Notes under the pieces: model-generated
What the model was told of the DNA's origin: nothing
Databases searched by the model: none
What the model saw: only the letters and a program-made list of their open reading frames with translations
Made by a program: the position numbers and the translations under genes
DNA from: SIG578 sp036311245
Lineage (GTDB): Bacteria; Bacillota; Clostridia; Oscillospirales; Ruminococcaceae
Direction of reading: 5' to 3'
DNA: 34,334 nt
Assembly: GCA_036311245.1 (NCBI GenBank)
Contig: JAXJQH010000136.1
Coordinates: 1 to 34,334, forward strand
Shown: positions 6,034 through 14,245 of the stretch, piece by piece
Layout of the letters: every line of letters starts with the position of its first letter
How positions within the stretch are numbered: the stretch's first letter is position 1

Positions 6034-8664
6034 TTATTCTTCGTCCTCGGCGGTGTTATCATCGTCGATTTCAGGCTCTTCAGGCTCTGCCTCGGCTTCT
6101 GCCTTTGCATCTGCACCCTGAGCCTCAAGCTCCTGAGCCTTTCTTTCTTCCTCAGAGAGCTGCTCGACTGCCTCGACCTGAGCATCTTCATCGTGCTCGA
6201 CTGCGGCAAATGCGGCAACTCGGCTGCCCTCATCAACACGCATTACACGCACACCGAGGGTATTTCTCGAAGAGGGGTGGATATCTGCAAGGCGAATTCT
6301 GATAATAACTCCGTTATCCGAAATGAGCATAAGGTCATCCTCGTCACGAACAGAAGCAACGGAGCAGACCTCGCCGCGTTTTTCGTCACAGCGGTAGTTA
6401 ATAGTTCCGCTGCCGCCTCGGCTCTGAATTCTGTACTGCTCAGGCTCGCACTTTTTGCCAAAGCCCTTGTCGGTAATGGTAACGATATACTCGTCATCGC
6501 TGATAACTGTAAATGCAACTACGCTGTCATCGCCGCGAAGTCTTATGCCGCGCACGCCGCTCGCTGTTCTCGACATTGCTCTGACATCGCTCTCCATAAA
6601 GCGGACTGCCTTTCCCTTGCGGGTTGCAAGCATAAGGCTGCTCTCACCGTCGGTAAGACGCACAGTGCAAAGTCTGTCACCCTCACGAAGGTTTATGGCA
6701 ATAAGTCCGTTCTTGCGAATATTGCGGTACTGAGTGAGCCTTGTTCTCTTAACAAGACCGCGCTCGGTTGCCATAACAATGTATTTATCCTCATCGTCAA
6801 GGTCGCGCAGATGTATCATCGCAGCAATCTTTTCGCCGCCCTCAATAGGCAGGAGATTTACAATGTTTGTGCCCTTTGCAGTTCTGCTGCACTCGGGAAT
6901 TTCAAAGCAGCGCAGGCGGAACATCTTTCCGCTCTCGGTGACAAAAAGAACATAATCGTGTGACGAGGCGACAAACATCTCCTCAACAAAATCGTCCTCT
7001 TTTCGTGTCATACCCGCAACGCCTCTGCCGCTTCTGCCCTGAGTTCTGTAGGTGTCGGCGGCAATTCTCTTGATGTATCCAAAGTGGGTAAGGGTAATTA
7101 CGCTGTTTTCCTCGGGAATAAGGTCCTCAATGTCAACCTCTCCGCTGACATTTTCAATAGAGGTGCGCCTTTCATCGGCATATTTTCTCGAAATCTCAGA
7201 AAGCTCCTCTTTGATGATGTTAAGAACAAGGCTCTCGTCATTGAGAATTGCCTGAAGCTCGCTGATGCGAATTTTAAGCGCCTCAAGCTCTTCAAGAATT
7301 TTATCGCGCTCCATTCCGGTAAGGCGGCCAAGTTGCATCTGAACGATGGCAGTTGCCTGAACATCGGTGAGCGAAAAGCGCTCCATCAGAGCCTCTTTAC
7401 CCTCGGGAATACTCTTGCTGCGGCGAAGAATACTGACAACCTCGTCAATATTATCCTGAGCGATAACATAACCCTCTAAAATGTGGGCGCGCTCCTGAGC
7501 CTTTCTAAGGTCATATCTCGTTCTTCTTGTGATAACCTCTTTCTGGAACTTGATATACTCGCTCATCATCTCTTTAAGAGAGAGAACCTTAGGCTGACCG
7601 TCGCAGATGGCAAGCATAATTGCTCCAAAGGTTATCTGCATCTGTGTGTAGGAATAGAGCTGATTTAAAACGACCTGAGGATTAGCCTCTCGCTTAAGCT
7701 CAATGACTATTCTAAGTCCATCTCTACCGGTTTCGTCGCGCAGGTCGGAGATACCCTCAATTCGCTTTGACTTTATAAGCTCGGCAATCGACATAATCAG
7801 CCTTGCCTTGTTGACCTGATAGGGGATTTCGGTTACAACAATTCTGAATTTTCCGCTCTTTTCTTCCTCAATCTCGGCGCGGGAACGCAGAATTATCTTG
7901 CCACGGCCTGTTGCATAGGCGGCGCGGATGCCGCTTCTGCCCATAACAATGCCGCCGGTCGGAAAGTCAGGACCCTTTACATATTCCATAAGGTCAGAAA
8001 GCTCGGCATCGGGATTGTCGATAAGATAGCAGATGCCGTCGCAAACCTCTTTTAGGTTGTGCGGCGGGATATTAGTTGCCATACCAACGGCGATACCATC
8101 CGAGCCGTTTACTAGTAGGTTAGGAATTCGAGAGGGAAGAACCTCGGGTTCTTTAAGTCTGTCATCATAGTTGGCAACGAAATCAACAGTTTCCTTGTCG
8201 ATATCTGAAAGCATCTCCATCGAAACCTTGCTCATTCTCGACTCGGTGTATCTGTAAGCAGCGGCGGGGTCGCCGTCAACAGAGCCGAAGTTTCCGTGAC
8301 CGTCTACAAGCGGATAACGCAGAGAGAAATCCTGCGCCATACGCACAAGCGCATCATAAACCGAAGCGTCACCGTGGGGGTGATATCGGCCGAGAACAGA
8401 GCCGACGGTGTCGGCGCACTTTCTGTAAGGCTTGTCGGGATAGAGCGAGTTTTCATCCATTGTGTAAAGAATGCGGCGGTGAACAGGCTTAAGTCCGTCA
8501 CGCACATCGGGCAGCGCTCTGCCAACGATAACAGACATAGAATATGCAAGGTATGAGGTTTTCATCTCCTTGACAATGTCCACCGGATGAATTTGCTGCA
8601 GCGCATCATCTCTGAAAAACTGCTCGCTGTTTTCGCTATGAATAACCGTTTCTTTCTTATTCAT
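6034..8664 (-). CDS. gyrA: DNA gyrase subunit A
   Basis: Breakage-reunion subunit of gyrase, which introduces negative supercoils with GyrB. The 876-residue product has the winged-helix/tower region with catalytic Tyr139 in AAYRYTE and the quinolone-determining region YHPHGDASVYDALVRMAQDF near residues 94-113. Here Ala100 and Ser101 occupy the positions that are Ser83 and Ala84 in E. coli. The C-terminal wrapping domain has a GyrA-box variant QGRSGRG near residue 541, and beta-pinwheel repeats follow. The last 50 or so residues are strongly acidic (EAEAEPEEPEIDDDNTAEDEE), an extended tail. The ATG is preceded by AAAGGA. It is last in the replication operon, 48 bases after the YcxB-like gene and before a terminator. 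Confidence 0.97.
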   Translation of the reverse strand: MNKKETVIHSENSEQFFRDDALQQIHPVDIVKEMKTSYLAYSMSVIVGRALPDVRDGLKPVHRRILYTMDENSLYPDKPYRKCADTVGSVLGRYHPHGDASVYDALVRMAQDFSLRYPLVDGHGNFGSVDGDPAAAYRYTESRMSKVSMEMLSDIDKETVDFVANYDDRLKEPEVLPSRIPNLLVNGSDGIAVGMATNIPPHNLKEVCDGICYLIDNPDAELSDLMEYVKGPDFPTGGIVMGRSGIRAAYATGRGKIILRSRAEIEEEKSGKFRIVVTEIPYQVNKARLIMSIAELIKSKRIEGISDLRDETGRDGLRIVIELKREANPQVVLNQLYSYTQMQITFGAIMLAICDGQPKVLSLKEMMSEYIKFQKEVITRRTRYDLRKAQERAHILEGYVIAQDNIDEVVSILRRSKSIPEGKEALMERFSLTDVQATAIVQMQLGRLTGMERDKILEELEALKIRISELQAILNDESLVLNIIKEELSEISRKYADERRTSIENVSGEVDIEDLIPEENSVITLTHFGYIKRIAADTYRTQGRSGRGVAGMTRKEDDFVEEMFVASSHDYVLFVTESGKMFRLRCFEIPECSRTAKGTNIVNLLPIEGGEKIAAMIHLRDLDDEDKYIVMATERGLVKRTRLTQYRNIRKNGLIAINLREGDRLCTVRLTDGESSLMLATRKGKAVRFMESDVRAMSRTASGVRGIRLRGDDSVVAFTVISDDEYIVTITDKGFGKKCEPEQYRIQSRGGSGTINYRCDEKRGEVCSVASVRDEDDLMLISDNGVIIRIRLADIHPSSRNTLGVRVMRVDEGSRVAAFAAVEHDEDAQVEAVEQLSEEERKAQELEAQGADAKAEAEAEPEEPEIDDDNTAEDEE

Positions 8665-8712
8665 TCTAAGTGTCCTTTTCTTTCCAAATTGTAATATTTT
8701 ATGAATATTTTA

Positions 8713-9246
8713 CTATTTGTTGTTAGATTTTACTGATTTTTGCTTGTTTTTGTAGCGCTCTTGCAGGTTTTTCTCAAAGCCTTCTTTAAGCTCTGAAAGC
8801 TGCTTTCCCGAAAAATCGCTTTTGGGAATGGGGAAAAATCGACTTGCGGTGAATATGTAAATGTACTCATCAAGCTCTAAAAGCTTTGAGATGCTCGTAA
8901 AGTCAAGCTCGGTTGTCTGCTCAGCTCTCGCAATACAAATTCCGTTTTCAAAAAGCGAAAGCTCAAACTCAACTCCGTTTTCAAAAGCTGCCGCCGACAT
9001 TTTTGCCTGAGACATCGGGCTGAAGAAAACCGAAGTGAGGGCAATTATGCAGACAAGAAAAAGCAGAATTGACATCATATCGGCAGAGATAAAGGCGGAG
9101 GCTGCAAACGCTGCTGCCACAATAAAGAGCAGCGCCGCCTCGACTATTACCTTTACAAGATGCTCGCAAAAATACCTCTTTACGATAGCATCATAAGCCG
9201 TTTTTTTATCAAGACTGTATTTATTTGAAAAAATAAGCTTACCCAT
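8713..9246 (-). CDS. YcxB-like membrane protein between gyrB and gyrA
   Basis: A 177-residue protein of unknown function. A short N-terminal cytoplasmic stretch leads into two adjacent hydrophobic segments (about residues 33-55 and 58-78), followed by a soluble domain with LFENGICIARAEQTTELDF and FFPIPKSDFS, and a basic tail rich in Lys, Gln and Asn. The two-helix hairpin plus a beta-rich domain with an IPK motif resembles the YcxB-like C-terminal domain family. It starts 10 bases after the gyrB stop with AGAGG upstream, so it is translated as part of the operon. Its insertion between the two gyrase genes is not seen in Bacillus. Moderate confidence in the family, none in a function. Confidence 0.75.
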   Translation of the reverse strand: MGKLIFSNKYSLDKKTAYDAIVKRYFCEHLVKVIVEAALLFIVAAAFAASAFISADMMSILLFLVCIIALTSVFFSPMSQAKMSAAAFENGVEFELSLFENGICIARAEQTTELDFTSISKLLELDEYIYIFTASRFFPIPKSDFSGKQLSELKEGFEKNLQERYKNKQKSVKSNNK

Positions 9247-9256
9247 ATCGCGCCTC

Positions 9257-11194
9257 TTAAATATCGAGATTTTCTACAAGCTTTGCGTTTTTCTCGATAA
9301 ACTCACGCCTCGGCTCAACCTTGTCGCCCATAAGGATAGTGAATATCTCGTCTGCGGCAACGGCGTCTTCCATTGTAACTCTTATCATCTGGCGGCGCTC
9401 AGGGTCCATAGTGGTTTCCCAGAGCTGCTCGGGGTCCATTTCACCGAGACCTTTGTAGCGCTGAATTTCAATTCTTGAGCGAAGATTTTCGTCACCCTCA
9501 GAAAGCTCGTTTATATACTCGTCGCGCTGCTCGTCACTGAATGCATATCGGACATTTTTTCCTCTCTGTAGCTTAAAGAGCGGAGGCTGAGCGAGGTAAA
9601 CGTGACCTTCCTCAATAAGGGGGCGCATAAAGCGGAAGAAGAAGGTTAGCAGCAGGGTTCTGATGTGCGAGCCGTCAACGTCGGCATCCGCCATAATGAT
9701 AACCTTGCCGTAACGAAGTCGGGTTAAATCTAAATCCTCTCCGATTCCACAGCCGAGCGCCAAAACAACAGGGGTTAATTTATCGTTTCCGATAACCTTG
9801 TCAAGCCTTGCCTTTTCAACGTTGAGCATTTTGCCCCAAAGAGCAAGTATTGCCTGAAATCTTCTGTCACGGCCGCTTTTTGCGCTGCCGCCCGCCGAGT
9901 CTCCCTCGACGATAAAGATTTCGGTTGACATTCTCTCCTTGCTCGAGCAGTCGGCAAGCTTTCCGGGAAGCGATGCCGAATCAAGACCTGTTTTGCGCCT
10001 TTCGACCTCTCTTGCCTTTCTTGCCGCCTCTCTTGCGCGAGATGCGCTGAGGATTTTATCAATTATAGTTCTCGCAACAGCGGGATTTTCCTCTAAATAC
10101 TCGGTAAATTTCTGGGTAACAATGCCGTTTACAAGAGCCTTTACCTCGGTGTTGCCGAGCTTTGCCTTGGTTTGTCCCTCGAACTGAGCCTCGGTAATTT
10201 TAACCGATACCACCGCGGTAAGTCCCTCTCTGACATCCTCGCCCGAAAAATTCTTGTCCTTTTCCTTTAGGATATTATTCTTTCTTGCGTAATCATTGAC
10301 TACCTTGGTAATGGCGTGCTTAAACCCGTCCTCATGAGTACCGCCGTCAGTAGTGCGTATGTTGTTTGCAAATGTAAGCAGCAGCTCATTGTAGCCATCG
10401 TTATACTGCATTGCTATTTCGGCAATGCTGTCACCCTTCTGTCCCTGCATAAAGATGACATCATCGTGCACAACATCCATATCACGCTTTTTATGAATGT
10501 ACTCAACAAAGCTCTTAACGCCGCCCTCATAGTGAAGCAGCTCAGAAACGATATTTTCGGGGTCCCTCTTATCGGAAATTTCAATTTTTATTCCCGCATT
10601 GAGGAAAGCCTGCTCGCGAAGCCTTGTTAAAAGGGTTTCGTAATCGTAAACGGTTTCCTCAAATATTTCGCCATCTGCCTTAAAGATTATTTCTGTTCCG
10701 CGCTTGTCGGTGTCGCCGATTACTTTAGCATCCTCGCAGGGCTTGCCACGCTCAAAGCGTTGATAATGGGTTTTTCCGTTCTGATGGACCTTTACCTCTA
10801 AAAACTGGCTGAGAGCATTAACAACAGACGCGCCAACACCGTGCAGACCGCCCGAAACCTTGTAGCCGCTGCCGCCGAACTTACCGCCCGCGTGCAGAAC
10901 GGTGAAAACAACGGTGACGGTTGAAATTCCCTGCTTGGGGTGAATACCCGTTGGAATTCCTCGGCCATTATCGGTGACTCTTATGATATTATCGGGCAGA
11001 ATTTCTACAGTGATAAGCTCACATTCTCCCGCAAGTGCCTCGTCGATAGAATTATCCACAATCTCATAAACGAGATGGTGAAGTCCTCGCGGACCGGTTG
11101 AGCCTATGTACATTCCCGGTCGCTTTCTTACCGCCTCAAGGCCTTCCAGCACCTGTATTTGACTTTCATCATATGCCTGTTTGTTCTGCTCCAC
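9257..11194 (-). CDS. gyrB: DNA gyrase subunit B
   Basis: ATPase subunit of gyrase. The 645-residue length is the short Gram-positive form. The GHKL ATPase begins with RKRPGMYIGSTGPRGLHHLV and contains DNGRGIPTG and GGLHGVGASVVNALS. The TOPRIM domain has EGDSAGGSAK with catalytic Glu430 and the metal-binding DADVD at residues 503-507; the tail contains QRYKGLGEM. The start is a GTG (11192-11194) with GGAGGA 9 bases upstream. It follows remB by 52 bases and is followed closely by the YcxB-like gene and gyrA on the same strand. Confidence 0.97.
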   Translation of the reverse strand: MEQNKQAYDESQIQVLEGLEAVRKRPGMYIGSTGPRGLHHLVYEIVDNSIDEALAGECELITVEILPDNIIRVTDNGRGIPTGIHPKQGISTVTVVFTVLHAGGKFGGSGYKVSGGLHGVGASVVNALSQFLEVKVHQNGKTHYQRFERGKPCEDAKVIGDTDKRGTEIIFKADGEIFEETVYDYETLLTRLREQAFLNAGIKIEISDKRDPENIVSELLHYEGGVKSFVEYIHKKRDMDVVHDDVIFMQGQKGDSIAEIAMQYNDGYNELLLTFANNIRTTDGGTHEDGFKHAITKVVNDYARKNNILKEKDKNFSGEDVREGLTAVVSVKITEAQFEGQTKAKLGNTEVKALVNGIVTQKFTEYLEENPAVARTIIDKILSASRAREAARKAREVERRKTGLDSASLPGKLADCSSKERMSTEIFIVEGDSAGGSAKSGRDRRFQAILALWGKMLNVEKARLDKVIGNDKLTPVVLALGCGIGEDLDLTRLRYGKVIIMADADVDGSHIRTLLLTFFFRFMRPLIEEGHVYLAQPPLFKLQRGKNVRYAFSDEQRDEYINELSEGDENLRSRIEIQRYKGLGEMDPEQLWETTMDPERRQMIRVTMEDAVAADEIFTILMGDKVEPRREFIEKNAKLVENLDI

Positions 11195-11246
11195 AGATAG
11201 TTTCCTCCGCTCTATTTTTCTCTTTCTATTTTATAACCACTTTTTA

Positions 11247-11510
11247 TTACATAGTGGACTTTCTTGAATTTAATCTCTTTCTTAAGGTTTGCGCCGAGAG
11301 CAGGGAAATGTAGGTTTTGGTTTTTCCGCCGCTTTCGGTTACTATATAGGATTTTGGCATATCCTGCGTTAGATAAATAACCTCGCCTTTTTTTGAAACC
11401 TCTTTCAAAAAAGCCTTTGTATCCTTACTTAAAGAGGTGTTTTCCAAATCAAAAATGCCTATTATTTCTTTTGTTTTAACAACACAGTCATTTCCTAAAT
11501 GCAGATACAT
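11247..11510 (-). CDS. remB: RemB/YaaB-type DUF370 protein
   Basis: An 87-residue protein starting MYLHLGNDCVVKTKEIIGIF, matching the DUF370 family whose Bacillus member RemB (YaaB) sits between recF and gyrB and influences biofilm matrix expression. The ATG at 11510 lies one base after the recF stop, with AGAGG in the recF end as ribosome binding site; an upstream in-frame methionine would lie inside recF and is unlikely. The C-terminus is basic (RKRLNSRKS). The conserved place in the dnaN-recF-gyrB cluster supports the call. Its role in this organism is unknown. Confidence 0.88.
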   Translation of the reverse strand: MYLHLGNDCVVKTKEIIGIFDLENTSLSKDTKAFLKEVSKKGEVIYLTQDMPKSYIVTESGGKTKTYISLLSAQTLRKRLNSRKSTM

Positions 11511-11511
11511 T

Positions 11512-12618
11512 TTAGTCCTCTTTTTCGCAAATTTTCCCATCGCTGACGCAAAAGGTTTTATTTTGCCTGCCACCCAGTATTTCCTCTTGACAGCAGGTGA
11601 TAAGCACCTGAAAATCCTCAATTTTTTCAAGCAGATATCTTTGTCTGCCCTCGTCAAGCTCGCTCATAACATCGTCAAGCAGCACAATGGGGGTTTTCCC
11701 TGTATGATTTTTAAGTAACTGCGTTTTTGCAAGCAGTAGCGCTAAAACTGCGCTCCTTTGCTGCCCCTGAGATGCAAATTGCCGCGCGCTTTTTTCGTTT
11801 ATCTTAACCTCTAAATCATCTCTGTGAGGACCATACAGACACGCGCCCGCACTCTGCTCCTTGTATGCATTTTCAGAGAGTTTTTTCTTAAAAATGTTAC
11901 AAAGCTCTGCCTCGTCAATGTCGGCATTTTCACAAACTGTGCATTTGTATTCTATATCAAGGCTCTCAGTTTGCCCTGCCATATCATAAAAACAACTTTG
12001 TGCGGGATTAAGCAGCCTTTTTAATAGCTCAATTCGGCTTTTTATAATGCTCGCTCCAAAAAGCGCAAGCTGCTCGTTCCATATTTCAATAACAGAAGTC
12101 TCTGCCTCATCTCGAAGCAGCGCATTTTTCTGCGAAACAATTCTGTTATACCGAGAAAGGCTCTTTGCATATGCAGGAAAAAGCATACATAAAAGGCTAT
12201 CGCAGTAATTTCGTCGGTTTATAGGTCCCGCTTTGATAAGTTCCAGGTCGTCGGGTGAAAAAACCGTCATCGGAACGGCTCCAAGAAGTGCTCTTTGGGT
12301 AGAATACTTCTTTTCTCCGCGCAATACCTTCTTAATTGGTTTGTCTGAGCCTGTATCACAACCGATAGAAAGCCGAATTTCCTCATCACTGTCGCAAAAT
12401 TTTGCACCTATATAATATGAATTTTCTTCAAAAGCACAAATTTCCTTGTCGGTAGCTCCTCGAAAGCTTTTGTTACCCGATAAAAGCCAAATTGCCTCTA
12501 AAAGATTAGTTTTACCCTGAGCATTTTTTCCTAATATTACATTTACATTAGGAGAAAAACTTAATTCTGCTGATTTTATGTTTCTGAAATTTTTTATTTG
12601 TGCAGTTTTTAGATACAT
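11512..12618 (-). CDS. recF: DNA replication and repair protein RecF
   Basis: SMC-like ATPase that helps load RecA at gaps in single-stranded DNA together with RecO and RecR. The 368-residue length is typical. Walker A is GKNAQGKTNLLEA (residues about 30-42), the ABC-type signature is SQGQQRSAVLALLLAK, and Walker B is IVLLDDVMSELDE. It starts ATG at 12618, four bases after the yaaA stop, and ends one base before remB, so the three genes are tightly coupled. Confidence 0.96.
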   Translation of the reverse strand: MYLKTAQIKNFRNIKSAELSFSPNVNVILGKNAQGKTNLLEAIWLLSGNKSFRGATDKEICAFEENSYYIGAKFCDSDEEIRLSIGCDTGSDKPIKKVLRGEKKYSTQRALLGAVPMTVFSPDDLELIKAGPINRRNYCDSLLCMLFPAYAKSLSRYNRIVSQKNALLRDEAETSVIEIWNEQLALFGASIIKSRIELLKRLLNPAQSCFYDMAGQTESLDIEYKCTVCENADIDEAELCNIFKKKLSENAYKEQSAGACLYGPHRDDLEVKINEKSARQFASQGQQRSAVLALLLAKTQLLKNHTGKTPIVLLDDVMSELDEGRQRYLLEKIEDFQVLITCCQEEILGGRQNKTFCVSDGKICEKED

Positions 12619-12622
12619 AACA

Positions 12623-12841
12623 TCATTCCTGCGCCAGAACTACAAATTTTTGTCCGTCTAACTCGACGCTATCCTCAGGATAGAGCTTTTTCTTTCTCAT
12701 TGTACAGATTTCTCCGTTTACCCGAACAAGTCCATCTTTAATGATTAGCTTAGCTTCTCCGCCGGTGTACGCAATTCCTGCAAATTTTAAGAAACTGTCA
12801 AGCTCTATATAAGGAGTGTTGATGTAAATTTTATTGCTCAT
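12623..12841 (-). CDS. yaaA: S4 RNA-binding domain protein YaaA
   Basis: A 72-residue single S4 domain (YIELDSFLKFAGIAYTGGEA, then LIIKDGLVRVNGEICTMRKK), the size and neighbourhood of Bacillus YaaA, which lies between dnaN and recF. S4 domains bind structured RNA, often rRNA; the partner here is not known. The ATG overlaps the 3' end of dnaN by 11 bases, with GAGG inside dnaN as ribosome binding site, so translation is probably coupled. Confidence 0.92.
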   Translation of the reverse strand: MSNKIYINTPYIELDSFLKFAGIAYTGGEAKLIIKDGLVRVNGEICTMRKKKLYPEDSVELDGQKFVVLAQE

Positions 12842-13943
12842 ATTTATTAAGCCTCATAGGAAGTACAAGGAATGTGTAGTCATCGCCCTCGGGCGGAACT
12901 ATTTTAACGGGATTTTCGGGGCGGTTTAAGCATATAATAACCTCATCGTTCCTGCAGTTTTTAAGCGCTTCCAAAAGATAGCGGTTGTTAAAGCCTATCT
13001 CAATATCAGGACCGTCTATTTCTGCGGGAAGACTTTCCTTAATTCTTCCGACAGCGGTTGCGCACTCTATCTGCACTCTGTTATCTGAAAACAGAAGTCT
13101 TACGGGATTTATAAGCTTTTCCTCGGTAACAATAGCAACACGCTCAAAACATTCTATAAAAATTCTTCTCTGAATTCTTACATTAGTTGTGCTGGTACTC
13201 GGAACGGCTCTTTCGTAATCTAAGAAATCTCCCTCAAGAAGTCTTGAAATAACGGTATAATTGTCTATTTCAAAAATAATGTGCTTTTTAGAAAGGTTTA
13301 CCGAAATTGTTTCATCATAATCATCGCTTATTATTTTCATAAGCTCGCTTAATGTTTTGCGGGGAACAACAAAGCTTCTCTCACCGTCGTCCTCTATTTT
13401 GCGTTTGCAGTGAGCGAGTCTGAATCCGTCAACCGATATTAAATTAAAATAGCCGTTTTTTATGTCAAATTTAGAGCCGGTGTGAACGGGTCTTTGCTCG
13501 GTAAGAGCAATAGCAAAGAAGGTTTGATTTATCATATCTCTAAGCTCACCCTGCGACAGGGTAAAATGATTGTCTATGCTAAGAGAAGGCAAATCGGGAA
13601 ACTCATCGGCAGCAATTCCCATTATTCGAAATTCTGCCTTGCCGCTCTCTATTATGCACATATATTTGTCATCAAGGTCAAAGGAAATTTCATCACCGTC
13701 AACCTTCATAAGCAGCTCAAGCAGAAGCTTTGCAGGGAAAATAACATCTCCCTCTCTCAAAACTTTTGCGGGAATTGTTGCAGTGATGCCCATTTCAAGG
13801 TCATAGCCTGCTAAAAATAAAGTATTGCCAAAGCTTTTAAGCAGTATTCCCTCAATGGCAGAAATTGCCGATTTCTGGCTGACTGCTCCTATAACCTTTG
13901 TAACAGCTGATTTCATATCCTCTTTGTTGACAATTATTTTCAA
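12831..13943 (-). CDS. dnaN: DNA polymerase III beta sliding clamp
   Basis: Processivity clamp of the replicative polymerase; forms a dimeric ring around DNA. The 370-residue length fits three repeated clamp domains. It begins MKIIVNKEDMKSAVTKVIGA and ends VLPMRLNKYEQ, where VLPMR is the conserved C-terminal clamp-loader/polymerase contact region. The ATG at 13943 is preceded by AAAGGACG. The origin unwinding element lies directly upstream (13987-14017), so the dnaN leader and oriC overlap. Confidence 0.97.
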   Translation of the reverse strand: MKIIVNKEDMKSAVTKVIGAVSQKSAISAIEGILLKSFGNTLFLAGYDLEMGITATIPAKVLREGDVIFPAKLLLELLMKVDGDEISFDLDDKYMCIIESGKAEFRIMGIAADEFPDLPSLSIDNHFTLSQGELRDMINQTFFAIALTEQRPVHTGSKFDIKNGYFNLISVDGFRLAHCKRKIEDDGERSFVVPRKTLSELMKIISDDYDETISVNLSKKHIIFEIDNYTVISRLLEGDFLDYERAVPSTSTTNVRIQRRIFIECFERVAIVTEEKLINPVRLLFSDNRVQIECATAVGRIKESLPAEIDGPDIEIGFNNRYLLEALKNCRNDEVIICLNRPENPVKIVPPEGDDYTFLVLPMRLNKYEQ

Positions 13944-13986
13944 AGCTGCTCGTCCTTTCTTTTTGTGTATGTGTGTAATATATAAA

Positions 13987-14233
13987 TAGTTATAGTAGTA
14001 ATAAAGGCGGTGGAAAAGTGGACAACTTTAACTTTTAGCATAGCGCCGCCGAAAAAGACACAAAAGTTTTCCAATTTTGAAGGTTTAAAATTTATGAAAA
14101 AGTGAAAAACAAAATGTGGAAAATACAAGAAAAAATTTTTTGTGAAAAACAGAATGTTAATAAAATAATAACTTGTGGAAAAGTGGCAAAATTATGTAAA
14201 CTAAGGTAACCTTGTGGAAAACTGTGTGGAAAC
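13987..14233. other. oriC: Replication origin (oriC) unwinding element and DnaA boxes
   Basis: The dnaA-dnaN gap (302 bases) holds a cluster of DnaA boxes in one orientation on the plus strand: TGTGGAAAA at 14115-14123, 14174-14182 and 14213-14221; one-mismatch boxes at 14225-14233 (TGTGGAAAC), 14141-14149 (TGTGAAAAA) and 14009-14017 (GGTGGAAAA). Next to the last of these is a GC clamp, GGCGG (14006-14010), and then trinucleotides in one phase: TAG 13987, TTA 13990, TAG 13993, TAG 13996, TAA 13999, TAA 14002. Box, GC-rich spacer and DnaA-trio series in an AT-rich tract is the known bacterial unwinding architecture. Replication would move away from here in both directions, co-directional with both flanking gene blocks. 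Confidence 0.85.
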
Positions 14234-14245
14234 GGTTGAAAAGCC

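Noticed and set aside
9959..9969. TTTCCGGGAA as a Noc binding site
   Set aside because: It lacks the central CCCGGG of the NBS palindrome and is in conserved gyrB coding sequence.
11052..11060. Perfect DnaA box TTATCCACA inside gyrB
   Set aside because: It is encoded by the conserved gyrase segment IVDNSIDEA, is isolated, and has no partner boxes, so it is probably coincidental.
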